Positions 48,147 to 57,294 are shown, counted from the first letter of the stretch. The stretch: DNA of 64,000 nucleotides from Bacillota bacterium (GCA_021324975.1 JAJPIA010000029.1:1-64000); one strand, 5' to 3'. The notes: generated by a model not told the origin, from the letters alone. Translations and numbers: made by a program.

Positions 48147-48153
48147 CAAGACC
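48134..48153 (+). promoter_or_regulatory. CAAGA-N5-CAAGA direct-repeat motif, copy 4
   Basis: GCGCAAGATAACGCAAGACC, 19/20 to copies 1 and 3, 53 bp upstream of the cupin gene. Confidence 0.5.
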
Positions 48154-48205
48154 CGCGTCCCGACCGGTGGTATGTTCGAACTGGGCGGCGCGGGGAGGTG
48201 CAGGC

Positions 48206-48571
48206 GTGCTCGAGGTGGTTCTGAAGCGTTTTGAACGTCCGGACGAGACGCGGACGTTCCCGAAAGGGAAGTTCGAGGTGATACGCATCGGCGGCATGAC
48301 AATCGGCCGTGCGACGTACGAACCTGGCTGGAAGTGGTCCGTCGACGTCGGGGGACCCGCCGGACTACGGAGTTGCGCAGTTGAGCACGTGGGCTTGGTG
48401 ATCTCCGGCAAGGCGGTCGCCGCGATGGAGAACAGCCGGGTCGTCGAGATGAACACGGGAGACCTTTTCTACATTGCGCCTGGCCACGACAGCTGGGTCG
48501 TCGGCGACGAGCCGTACGTGTCGCTGCATTTCATGGGCGCTGCGGAGTACGCGCAGCATGGTCCGCGTTAA
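48206..48571 (+). CDS. Cupin domain protein
   Basis: GWKWSVDVGG...CAVEHVGLVISGKAVAAMENSRVVEMNTGDLFYIAPGHDSWVVGDEP; GTG start. Confidence 0.8.
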   Translation: MLEVVLKRFERPDETRTFPKGKFEVIRIGGMTIGRATYEPGWKWSVDVGGPAGLRSCAVEHVGLVISGKAVAAMENSRVVEMNTGDLFYIAPGHDSWVVGDEPYVSLHFMGAAEYAQHGPR

Positions 48572-49481
48572 GGCCAAGCTCGACCGGACCGACCGCATCA
48601 ACGTCATTCTCACCCGTGTGTTTGCCGCGACCCGGACGGGCGGCAATCCCTGCCCAGTCGTCCCTGTTGCCGACGGCCTCACCTTTCGCGAGATGAAGCG
48701 GCTGGCGACGAGATTCGGATTGGACACGGCCTTCGTCCTGAAGGCCCGGTCGAAGACGTCGGCGCTTCGCATTCGATATTTCGTGCCGGACCATGAGATG
48801 GGGATTTCCGGTCATGCCACCGTTGCGGCCGTGACGATTGCCGTGCGCACTAAGCGACTGAAGCCGGGCCGGGTGCGGATTGAGACCAGGTCGGGCGCGT
48901 TCGACGTTGAGTCGGCGGGCGGGCCTGGACACATGCTGGTCACGTTGGAGCAGAATCCGCCGGTATTCGACCAAATCGTTCCGCCGGAAACCGTCGCCCG
49001 GGTCCTCAACGTCTCTCGTGACGACATATGCCGGGCCGAAGGTCCGGTTCAAGCGGTCTCGGTCTCTCGGGCCAAACTGCTCGTGCCACTGCGGGATTGG
49101 AAGGTACTCAACCGGCTCGAGCCGGACTTCGAAGCGCTCTGGCGATTATGCGATCGTTTGGGGGTCACTGGTCTCTATCCGTTCACACGCCGTACGGACA
49201 AGCCAAACGCGTCCGCGGAGGCGCGGCAATTCCCGCTTCGCGCCGGATTCCCGGAGGATGCCGCCACCGGGGTTGCCGCGGCGGCGCTTGGCGCCTACCT
49301 CGCGAACCACGACTTGGCCTTCCGGTCCGGTCTTCATACCTTCCGGATCGCGCAGGGCTACGCAATGGGTGCTCCGAGCGTGATCGAAACGATCGCCGAG
49401 TGCGCGGGTGCGCGCGTCACGAGGACGGCGATTCGGGGCGCAGCCATCGTCGTACGCCACGAACGTGTCGCACTCGCGTGA
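48558..49481 (+). CDS. PhzF family protein (intact)
   Basis: VFAATRTGGNPCPVVP, FVPDHEMGISGHATVAA, PLRAGFPEDAATGVAAAALGAYL. Confidence 0.9.
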   Translation: MVRVKAKLDRTDRINVILTRVFAATRTGGNPCPVVPVADGLTFREMKRLATRFGLDTAFVLKARSKTSALRIRYFVPDHEMGISGHATVAAVTIAVRTKRLKPGRVRIETRSGAFDVESAGGPGHMLVTLEQNPPVFDQIVPPETVARVLNVSRDDICRAEGPVQAVSVSRAKLLVPLRDWKVLNRLEPDFEALWRLCDRLGVTGLYPFTRRTDKPNASAEARQFPLRAGFPEDAATGVAAAALGAYLANHDLAFRSGLHTFRIAQGYAMGAPSVIETIAECAGARVTRTAIRGAAIVVRHERVALA

Positions 49482-49830
49482 CACACGACGCCTCGAACCT
49501 CGCCCGCGGGCCTCAACGAACGGCGTTTTACCGAAACGGCGTCCTCGTCTGCCTCAAGCGCGATTGCCGACCACGACGTCGAAGATGAGGCCCTCATTCG
49601 GCTTGCGGCGCCGGTGATAGAACTCCTGCCCGATCGGCGATTTACGTGTTGATGGCATCGGGGCGGCCGACGCCGGTCTTGATTTTATCGCAGCTGGCCG
49701 TTCGATCGGCGAACTTCGCCCTCTTAGGGTGACACCACCTCCATGCCGGGGCATTGCTCACCTTGTCGATCCGCTCGTACCCAACTTCCGGGCCCGGCTC
49801 GACGAGCGAACATGTCAGGGAGCCGCCACG

Positions 49831-50397
49831 ATGTCTGACGCGGCTGCCCTCACCATCCTTGCGCAGATCAGCGATGCTCACCTCCGTCTCGGGCCAGGCG
49901 GCGAGTCGGTCCGGGCGTTGAAGGCGGCCGTCCGGTCACTGACCGCTTGTGATCCCGCTCCGCAGGCGGTGTTGATCACCGGCGATCTCATCGATACTGG
50001 CACTGCGCGCGAGTACAAAGGTGCCCGGGAGATACTGCAACCGCTGCAGATGCCGCTGTACGTGGTGGGCGGTAATCATGACGATCGTAACGCCCTTCGT
50101 TCGTGCTTTGAGGCGACCACGATCGATGGCACGGACAGCCTCTTTATCCAATATGCAACCTATGTCGGTGGCGTGCGTCTTGTCGTCTGTGATACCGCGA
50201 CGCCCGGGCGTGACGAGGGTAGCTTCGGTCAAGACCGCCTTGCCTGGCTGCAGAGCGCGCTCGAGGCCGATCGCGAGGCCCCGACAATCATCGCAATGCA
50301 CCACCCCCCATTCGTGACGGGCATTCGCCTTCTCGGTTTCTCGCGACAAGGCTCGCGAGGCCGCGCCGGTGCGGTGCCGGAAGACCCACCTCAGTGA
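49831..50397 (+). CDS. CpdA-like metallophosphoesterase, probably C-terminally truncated
   Basis: LAQISDAHL, LITGDLIDTG, VVGGNHDDR, AMHHPPFVTGI, then abrupt non-homologous tail. Confidence 0.75.
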   Translation: MSDAAALTILAQISDAHLRLGPGGESVRALKAAVRSLTACDPAPQAVLITGDLIDTGTAREYKGAREILQPLQMPLYVVGGNHDDRNALRSCFEATTIDGTDSLFIQYATYVGGVRLVVCDTATPGRDEGSFGQDRLAWLQSALEADREAPTIIAMHHPPFVTGIRLLGFSRQGSRGRAGAVPEDPPQ

Positions 50398-50619
50398 TGA
50401 CCGCGGTCATTCCGGATAGCCGCGGCACGGCCATCAGATTGGTCCCGGCTCCCAGTCGGTCCGATTGATCGCGTACCAGAAGACGTCACGCGGGGCATGC
50501 AAACTTTACTTTCACATCGAGAAATGGCCCAAGCTCTGAAGACGACGGAAGGTGAAACCTGAGGCTTAAGGTGCTGAATGTCGGATGTCCTGAGGCTCTC
50601 CGGCGAGGGGTTAGGAATC

Positions 50620-50946
50620 ATGATTATTCGCATCTGGCGCGCCGAGGTCGATCCGAGTCGAGTTGCACAGTACGAGGAGTTCGCGCGCGAGCACTCTCTA
50701 CCCATGTTCCGGAAGCAGCGAGGTCTGCTAGGCGTGGTGTTTTCCCGCGCGTCAAACCGCGCCCTGGTCCTGACCATTTGGGAGAACCAGGAGGCAATAG
50801 CCGACTTGGAGGCTTCGCCGACATACCGAGACACCGTCACACGGATCCACCGTGCCGGCTTCGTGCGAGAAGATACCACGGTTGAGCTCTTCGATGTCCA
50901 CGGCGGCACGTTGACATCGGCGCTTCTCGATAGGCTGCCAGAGTAG
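50620..50946 (+). CDS. Antibiotic biosynthesis monooxygenase (ABM) domain protein
   Basis: MIIRIWRAEVDPSRVAQYEEFAREHSLPMFRKQRGLLGVVFSR...VLTIWENQEAI. Confidence 0.8.
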   Translation: MIIRIWRAEVDPSRVAQYEEFAREHSLPMFRKQRGLLGVVFSRASNRALVLTIWENQEAIADLEASPTYRDTVTRIHRAGFVREDTTVELFDVHGGTLTSALLDRLPE

Positions 50947-51092
50947 TGCCTCACCCGTGGGATCATCACGATTGGTAGAACCCACCGACGGATCCGATGG
51001 GTTCATGAGCTGGCCCACGGGGCGGAGCAGATGCTGTGGGGCAGCTTCGTTGCCGTTGCGCGCAGCCCGCAAATGCATGCCATCTGGTGCCA

Positions 51093-51209
51093 ATGGTGCA
51101 GGCCGTGAAGCAGATGGTCGGCCGCCGACCGCGGCGGCTGACGGCGGACGCCGGCTACTTCAGTGAAGCGAACGTGATGGCCAAGGCCGTCCGCGGCATC
51201 GACCTCTAA
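51093..51209 (+). mobile_element. Transposase fragment (IS1182-like)
   Basis: MVQAVKQMVGRRPRRLTADAGYFSEANVMAKAVRGIDL*; LTADAGYFSE is typical of this transposase class. Confidence 0.6.
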
Positions 51210-51378
51210 CAGATACGACCGCGATTGCAGCCAGTGGTGAGGATGGCAAGAGGGTAAAGGGAGGCGGGAGATGCGGGAGCTTAGCGCCGATCCAGCGATC
51301 ATAATAGCCTCGCCGCCTCCGCTACGTGGCCTCCACGCTAAAACTCGGACACACACCTAGACTAGAGGGGTCGCCGCA

Positions 51379-52119
51379 ATGAACCCGATTCGGCTCACCA
51401 TCCTGGGCTCCGGCGATCTGCTTGGAAGCGGCGGACGTTTTCAAACCTGCTTTGCGTTGGACGCTGAGAATACGCACTACTTGATCGACTGCGGGGCATC
51501 GTCGCTGATCGCAATGAAGCGGTTCGGCGTGGATCCGGCCTCCATCGACGGCCTCCTGGTGTCGCACTTGCATGGGGATCACTTCGGCGGACTTCCGTTC
51601 TTGATCCTCGAGGCGCAATTCGGGCGACGCACTCGCGATCTCACCGTATGCGGTCCGGCCGGTATTGTTGAGCGCACCAACGCGGCGATGGAAGTGCTGT
51701 TTCCGGGATCGACAAAGGTAGAGCGGAAGTTCCGGACCTCTTTCGTGGAATTTGCGGATCGGCAGGCGCTTCATGTGGGGCCGCTCGAGGTCACCCCATT
51801 CGAGGTCGTTCACGCGAGCGGCGCCACACCCTATGCCTTGCGTATCGCGATGGGCGGGAAAGTCATTGCGTATTCAGGTGATACGCAATGGACAGAATCG
51901 CTCGGCGCCGTCGCTCAAGACGCCGACGTGTTCGTGTGCGAGGCGTACACATTCGACAAAGCGATCCGCTACCATCTCGATTTTGCTACCCTTGCCACCC
52001 ATCGCAGTGAGCTCACGTGTAAGCGACTGATTCTGACACACATGAGCGAGAATATGATGACCAATCTTCCTCAGGTTGATGTGGAGGCCGCCTCCGATGG
52101 CATGGTCATTACACTGTAA
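51379..52119 (+). CDS. MBL-fold metallo-hydrolase (RNase Z-like subclass)
   Basis: LTILGSGDLLGSGGRFQTCF, LLVSHLHGDHFGGLPFLILEAQ, IAYSGDTQW, LILTHMSE. Confidence 0.88.
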   Translation: MNPIRLTILGSGDLLGSGGRFQTCFALDAENTHYLIDCGASSLIAMKRFGVDPASIDGLLVSHLHGDHFGGLPFLILEAQFGRRTRDLTVCGPAGIVERTNAAMEVLFPGSTKVERKFRTSFVEFADRQALHVGPLEVTPFEVVHASGATPYALRIAMGGKVIAYSGDTQWTESLGAVAQDADVFVCEAYTFDKAIRYHLDFATLATHRSELTCKRLILTHMSENMMTNLPQVDVEAASDGMVITL

Positions 52120-52127
52120 AATTGCTC

Positions 52128-52220
52128 TCAAGCGCTCGCCGGCTTGTGGATCGCCACCCCAACCGCCACCAGTGCGATCCCGCTCACTTCGATCGCGGTG
52201 GGAACCTGATGCAAGACGAG
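52128..52220 (-). pseudogene. C-terminal tip of an EamA-type transporter
   Basis: QVPTAIEVSGIALVAVGVAIHKPASA*, typical last TM helix. Confidence 0.4.
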
Positions 52221-52367
52221 CACCCAACAGTCGTCGCCGTCGCCGGCAACAGCGAGCGATCGGGTGCTGTTCCGTATCGCATATCGGCTGGTGTGGCTAG
52301 AAATATTGACATCCGCGTCGCCGGGACGAGTATCATGTGGCAACCCGCAATGGGAGGAGGCAGTGTT

Positions 52368-52850
52368 ATGGGAATCCTGACCGAGGAGATGCAGCGGTTC
52401 GTACGAGAGCAGAAGCTGGGTTTCGTCGCCACAATCTGCGCCGACGGCACGCCAAACCTCTCACCCAAAGGCACGACGACCGTGTGGGACGATGACCATC
52501 TTATCTTCGCCGATATCTGCTCACCCGGGACCATCGCCAACCTGGTTCAGAATCCGGCGGTTGAAGTCAATGTCGTGGACCCGATCACGCGTCGTGGCTA
52601 CCGCTTCAAGGGACAGGCCACGATCGTCGATGAGGGCCGGCTGTTTGAGCGCGCGATGAGTTTTTTTCGGAACGACTACGGTCTCAGCGAAGCCCTCGCG
52701 CGGCGAGTTGATCGCGTCGTGCTCATCAGAGTTGCACGGGTAGCGCCTGTTATTTCCCCGATTTACGACACCGGCGTGACCGAAGACGAGGTCGTACGCC
52801 GGTACGTCGAATATTACGAGACCATTCGCAAACAACGTGCGGGCGTCTGA
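52368..52850 (+). CDS. PNPOx-like (pyridoxamine 5'-phosphate oxidase fold) protein
   Basis: LGFVATICADGTPNLSPKGTTTVWDDDHLIFADI. Confidence 0.88.
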   Translation: MGILTEEMQRFVREQKLGFVATICADGTPNLSPKGTTTVWDDDHLIFADICSPGTIANLVQNPAVEVNVVDPITRRGYRFKGQATIVDEGRLFERAMSFFRNDYGLSEALARRVDRVVLIRVARVAPVISPIYDTGVTEDEVVRRYVEYYETIRKQRAGV

Positions 52851-52859
52851 CCACGTCAA

Positions 52860-53390
52860 TGGGTCAAGCACATTGAACAAACTGAGCATTGGCATCCTAA
52901 ATTTTCGATGGCGTGTCGATTTCTGTCCGCTCGAGTCCGTCTCGGCGGCCCGCGCCAAGCTGATCGCACTGGTGGCCAACACGGCGACGTTGGACGCGGT
53001 CGCCCCAACTTCGAAGCGCTGTGGGATCTGTGCAACAGGTATGAGACGACTGGGATGCACGTGTTCACCACGCGCACCCGCGACTTGAACTTGTAAGTAG
53101 AGGCGTCGCAATTTCCGGTCCGTGCCGGCTTTCCAAGGGACCCGGCGACGGGTGTGGCCGCCGCGGCCCTCGCCGGCTATCTCGCGAACCATGAAGCGAT
53201 CCAACCACACCGTGAGGGCTGGCGGACTTGTCACATCGGTCAAGGGTACGCGATGAAACGTCCCAGCGTGATAGAAGCAGCTGCTTTCCTGGACGCCGGG
53301 CGGATTACGAGGACGCGTGTACGCGGGCAGGCGACACTACTGTCAGAAAAGGAGATTCCCCGGATGTCGAATCCGGCCTCGGCGTGACGA
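52860..53390 (+). pseudogene. Degenerate PhzF-family gene
   Basis: Broken frames; PATGVAAAALAGYLANHEA, HIGQGYAMKRPSVIEAAAFLDAGRITRTRVRGQATLLSEKE. Confidence 0.7.
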
Positions 53391-54712
53391 ACGAGTTCGT
53401 GGACCGGGACCAAACAGTAGTTGAGCGGAAACCTTCGTTCGTCCCCAGACGGCGTTTGATGGGCGAACTCATTTGGGCCTCGTTGCTGCATCTGTGGAAT
53501 GATGGCCTCACCGCAGCCCTCACGCTTCTCCTGCCGTTGATGGCGATGGACCTCCACCTCAGTTATGCGCAGGCCGCCTTCGTACGCACGATACACCTCG
53601 CCACCCTTGCTGGTGTTCAGATCCCGATTGCTGTGTTCGCCGGCGCGGCACGGGAGGTCGCGGTGCTCGGCGGCGGGCTCGTATGGTTCGGCGCTTCCTA
53701 CCTGGCGCTCGCGGGTGCCATGACACCCGTGGCCGCCGTGACGTGGGCCGCGGTCGCCGGCATCGGCGCAGGCGGATACCATCCGGTGGCGACGAATCGA
53801 ATTGCGCACCTTGCCGACTCTGGTAACCGTGGCCGGGCGGTGGGTACCCTCAACTTCGCGGGAGACCTCGGCAAATTTCTCCTGCCGGCAGCAGCGGGCG
53901 CCGTCGCGTCCTTTCTAGGCTGGAGGACGACTCTCGGCCTCTTCGGAGGCCTAGCAGCGCTGGCCGGAATCGCATATCTCTTGGTTCGCGAGGGGAGCCA
54001 CGTCTGCACCGACCGCGCCGGCCTCGTGCACGTCGCCGGTACGGAGCGCACGAAGACGGCCCTCGCAACGCGCCCCGAGGTCGCTCGCGGCAAGGACACG
54101 GCCGCTGCCGGATGGGGGATCGCTCGTCCGGGACCGTTTGCCCTCATCACAGCGATCGGGGTCATTGACAACGGGATTAGGTCGGCGGCGCTAACATTTC
54201 TGCCGTTCCTTCTCGTCTCGCGTGGCCTTGGGACCGGGGAGGTGGGAGGCCTCTTCGGCGTGATGCTCCTCGGTGGGGCGGCCGGCAAGTTCGTCTGTGG
54301 CCGGTGGACCGACTTGGTCGGTGAGCGGACCGTCATCATTGCCACGGAGGCCCTGATGGCGGCGGGCCTCGTGGGTTTGCCGCGAGTGAACGGCGTTGCC
54401 TCCATAGCAATCTACCTCCTGGCGCTCGGCATCGTACTCAACGGTACCTCCTCGGCGGTGCTAACCGGCGTGGCCGACACCGTCGATCGTGTGCGGGGGA
54501 GCCGCGGTTACGGGGCATACTTTACGAGCACCTTTGCCAGCGGCGCAATCGCCAGCGTGGCCTACGGCGTCCTTGCCGATCGCCGCGGACTCCCCGGGGT
54601 GTTTCTTGGACTTGGACTCGTGACGCTGCTGATTCCGGTGCTCGCCCTCCTGCTCCCGGCCAACATGGCTGTGCGCGGCAGAGGGAACGAGGTCAAAATC
54701 AATGCCCGCTAA
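53384..54712 (+). CDS. MFS transporter
   Basis: Multiple TM segments; GIGAGGYHPVATNRIAHLADSGNRGRAVG, FVCGRWTDLVGER. Confidence 0.88.
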   Translation: MTNEFVDRDQTVVERKPSFVPRRRLMGELIWASLLHLWNDGLTAALTLLLPLMAMDLHLSYAQAAFVRTIHLATLAGVQIPIAVFAGAAREVAVLGGGLVWFGASYLALAGAMTPVAAVTWAAVAGIGAGGYHPVATNRIAHLADSGNRGRAVGTLNFAGDLGKFLLPAAAGAVASFLGWRTTLGLFGGLAALAGIAYLLVREGSHVCTDRAGLVHVAGTERTKTALATRPEVARGKDTAAAGWGIARPGPFALITAIGVIDNGIRSAALTFLPFLLVSRGLGTGEVGGLFGVMLLGGAAGKFVCGRWTDLVGERTVIIATEALMAAGLVGLPRVNGVASIAIYLLALGIVLNGTSSAVLTGVADTVDRVRGSRGYGAYFTSTFASGAIASVAYGVLADRRGLPGVFLGLGLVTLLIPVLALLLPANMAVRGRGNEVKINAR

Positions 54713-55451
54713 TCAGGGAAACGCAAATGCGTGGCACGTTCAAGTAATCGACGCGGACGATGCGGCGGGAAACGTGGTGAAAAATGCACTCCCGAGAGCT
54801 GCCGTCTCCTGGAGCGGCGGCAAAGATAGCTGCTTGGCCTTTCATCGGATGCGAGCGGTGTTCAACGTTCAAGTGCTTGTCACGATGCTGACGGAGGACG
54901 GCACGCGTACCCGGTCGCACGGATTGCGACCAGAGATTATCGCACGACAAGCGGCGTTACTAGATCTCGAGCTTTTCACCGCGCGCGCATCCTGGCAAAC
55001 GTACGAGGCTGAATTCAAGCGAACGTTACGGCAATTGGTCGAACGGGGTATCTCCCACGTGGTCTTCGGCGACATCTTTCTTGACGCCAGTAAGGCATGG
55101 GCAGACCGGGTCTGCCGTGAGTGTGGATTGGAGGCCGTGGAACCCTTATGGGGCCTGCCCACGGATGACTTGTTCACGAATTTCATCCGGATTGGAGGAG
55201 AGGCCGTGATTGTTGCGACCCGTGCCGCCCTTCTCGACGCCTCATGGCTCAATCAGACTCTTGACCCGTCGATGCTGCCCGCCTTTCGTGCCTTGGGCGT
55301 CGATGCCTGCGGCGAGCGAGGAGAATATCACACCCTCGTGGTTGGCTTCCCGAGCGTTCGATCGCGCCTGCCAATTTGTGAAAGAGGTCGGCTGCTTCAC
55401 AATGGCTATTGGTTGCTCGACCTCGAGTTGTGTCCGAACGATTCCACTTGA
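54702..55451 (+). CDS. Dph6-related ATP-pyrophosphatase (intact)
   Basis: AAVSWSGGKDSCLAFHRM, SHVVFGDIFLDASKAWADRVCRECGLEAVEPLWGLPTDDLFTNFI, CGERGEYHTLVV. Confidence 0.88.
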   Translation: MPANQGNANAWHVQVIDADDAAGNVVKNALPRAAVSWSGGKDSCLAFHRMRAVFNVQVLVTMLTEDGTRTRSHGLRPEIIARQAALLDLELFTARASWQTYEAEFKRTLRQLVERGISHVVFGDIFLDASKAWADRVCRECGLEAVEPLWGLPTDDLFTNFIRIGGEAVIVATRAALLDASWLNQTLDPSMLPAFRALGVDACGERGEYHTLVVGFPSVRSRLPICERGRLLHNGYWLLDLELCPNDST

Positions 55452-55501
55452 AACGAACCTCTGACGCCCCGAATCGTACTGCAACCTATTGGAGGCGAAA
55501 C

Positions 55502-56017
55502 ATGAGCACGTCCGCCATTGATCTGGCCGAGTATTTCGACTACCTGTGCAAGGCGCGCGATCGATTACTGGGGTGGGTTCGCGACCAGCCTGCAGAGGCG
55601 TACGCACGATCGTTCCCTATCGGACTTGGTTCCATTCGGGCGACATTGGTTCACATCGCCGACGCTCAGCGAGGATACACAATGCGGCTCGAGGGTTCCG
55701 AGTTCTCCCCGGCGGACAATCCGTTCTCCATCGACAAGCTGCTGGAGCTCGAACCGCTGATCTCCGCATGGTCCGGCTTCAACCCACGGACGCGACTGGC
55801 ATTAGCCAATCTCGGCGACGGGGCCCGCGTGATCGAGTACGCTAGCCGGGTCCTCGCGCCAGGGAAACGCCTTCGGGGGACAGCGGGTGGGCTCGCCGCC
55901 CAGCTCTTCTTCCACGAGGTACACCACCGGGCGCAGGTCATGGCGATGCTGCGACAAGTTGGCGTCGCGGCTCAGGATCTCGACTACAACAACTTGATGT
56001 TTGACCGGATCGATTGA
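55502..56017 (+). CDS. DinB family protein
   Basis: ATLVHIADAQRGYTMRLEGSEF, FFHEVHHRAQVMAMLRQVGVAAQDLDYNNLMF. Confidence 0.85.
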   Translation: MSTSAIDLAEYFDYLCKARDRLLGWVRDQPAEAYARSFPIGLGSIRATLVHIADAQRGYTMRLEGSEFSPADNPFSIDKLLELEPLISAWSGFNPRTRLALANLGDGARVIEYASRVLAPGKRLRGTAGGLAAQLFFHEVHHRAQVMAMLRQVGVAAQDLDYNNLMFDRID

Positions 56018-56260
56018 GCGCGTCACCGCACGTGATACATTGAGATCATTGCCAGACGGATCCGAAGCCGGCGACCGGACGCACGGCTCGCCCACGCGTA
56101 TCCAGACCGTCATCCTCGGCCTGGACGGTCTGACGCTCGATACCGAAACGCCCGATTACCTGAGTTGGCAGGAGACCTACGCTCGCTACGGGCTGTCGCT
56201 CGAACGGGGCACCTGGGCCCGCGCAGTCGACAATTCCGTCGCGCCGCTCCGCGAACGCGG
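56001..56260 (+). pseudogene. N-terminal fragment of HAD-family hydrolase
   Basis: TVILGLDGLTLDTETPDYLSWQETYARYGLSLERGTWARAVD, then unrelated sequence. Confidence 0.6.
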
Positions 56261-56299
56261 CGCTGATGTGGCCGCCGTCCGGGAGGCGCGCCATCGGTG

Positions 56300-56814
56300 C
56301 CTTGTGATCCTCCTCGTAAGCGCCAGTTCCGGGGTCGCGCCTGACCGCAGCGCGTCGCGCGCGCCGCGCCAGGCATAGAGCGCCTGGTGGCGATCGCCGA
56401 CGAGAACCTGCTGGGCGTGCGTCTGCGCGAGCGTGATGGACAGCATGCACGGATTGGCGTCCTGAGCCTCGTCGAACAGGACGACGTCGTACGGCAGCGC
56501 GGGCTGGCGCAGCTGGAAGAGTTTCAGGTAGATGTCGTGCGTGACCGGGACGTCAGACGCCGGATCCGACAGGATGGCCCACGCCTCTTCGGCGGCGCGA
56601 ATGCCTCATCGGCGAGCGCGCGCGTAAACGACAGGTACAGGACGCGGCGTCCCTCGAGCGCGCGGGCGAGGAGGAGCAGCGTGGCGGTTTTGCCGGCGCC
56701 GGCGAACGCGGCGACCCGGAGGGACTGGCCGGCGCGCGCGGCGTCGATGACGGCCTGCTGCTCGTCGGTGGGGCGGACGACGTGCATCACCGGCGCACGG
56801 GGCGGCCGGTGCAA
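56300..56814 (-). pseudogene. Truncated, frameshifted UvrD-like DNA helicase
   Basis: LRVAAFAGAGKTATLLLLARALEGRRVLYLSFTRALADEAF, then in another frame VVLFDEAQDANPCMLSITLAQTHAQQVLVGDRHQALYAWRGARDAL; C-terminal half absent. Confidence 0.75.
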
Positions 56815-57062
56815 TCGAACGCGGCGATGACGCCGCGGGGAGTGACCTCGAGGATGAGACCGCGCGTGGGGCTGGCGAGCGTGAGCGCGGCGGCGAAATC
56901 GCTCGTGGCATCGGCTATGGAACGATCAGAGGTGCCGCGCACGACATGGTACACACGGCCGTACCGAGCCACAAGATCATCCAGGACACGCTGCCGTCCT
57001 CGAGAATCGGTCTCGGGCTGCCTGCCTGAGGCGTGCCCAATGATCCTCGGGCAGGTTCCTCC

Positions 57063-57120
57063 TGGTAGGCCGTGACGGACTCGAACCCCCGAGGCCCGGG
57101 TCTAAAGGCGAAGCCTCGCT
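57063..57120 (-). other. tRNA-like 3' end remnant
   Basis: Reverse strand ...GGGGGTTCGAGTCCGTCACGGCCTACCA resembles a T-arm/acceptor/CCA end; no matching 5' half found nearby. Confidence 0.3.
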
Positions 57121-57185
57121 AACGTTCATTGAGGGTAGCAGGGGGGTAGCAGTCGGCACCCATCCTTCTCTAACCCTTTATTAAC

Positions 57186-57256
57186 TGGGCCCGCCAGGTC
57201 TCGAACCTGGATCCGCCGGTTATGAGCCGGATGCTCTACCCTTGAGCTACGGGCCC
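57186..57256 (-). tRNA. tRNA with CAT anticodon (Met or Ile2)
   Basis: GGGCCCGTAGCTCAAGGGTAGAGCATCCGGCTCATAACCGGCGGATCCAGGTTCGAGACCTGGCGGGCCCA; acceptor, D and T stems pair. Confidence 0.92.
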
Positions 57257-57294
57257 ACATGAGATTATACCAATGTCCCGCCGGTCCGCACGGT

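Noticed and set aside
42774-53390. Phenazine biosynthetic cluster suggested by PhzF-family genes
   Set aside because: No phzA/B/D/E/G equivalents; PhzF-fold isomerases are widespread and not diagnostic.
41347-55451. Diphthamide biosynthesis suggested by Dph6-like ATPases
   Set aside because: Bacteria lack diphthamide on EF-G; only the ATP-pyrophosphatase fold can be claimed.
57063-57120. Complete tmRNA or tRNA gene
   Set aside because: A CCA-ending 3' segment is visible, but no complementary acceptor 5' strand or standard cloverleaf was found; T-stem pairing is imperfect.
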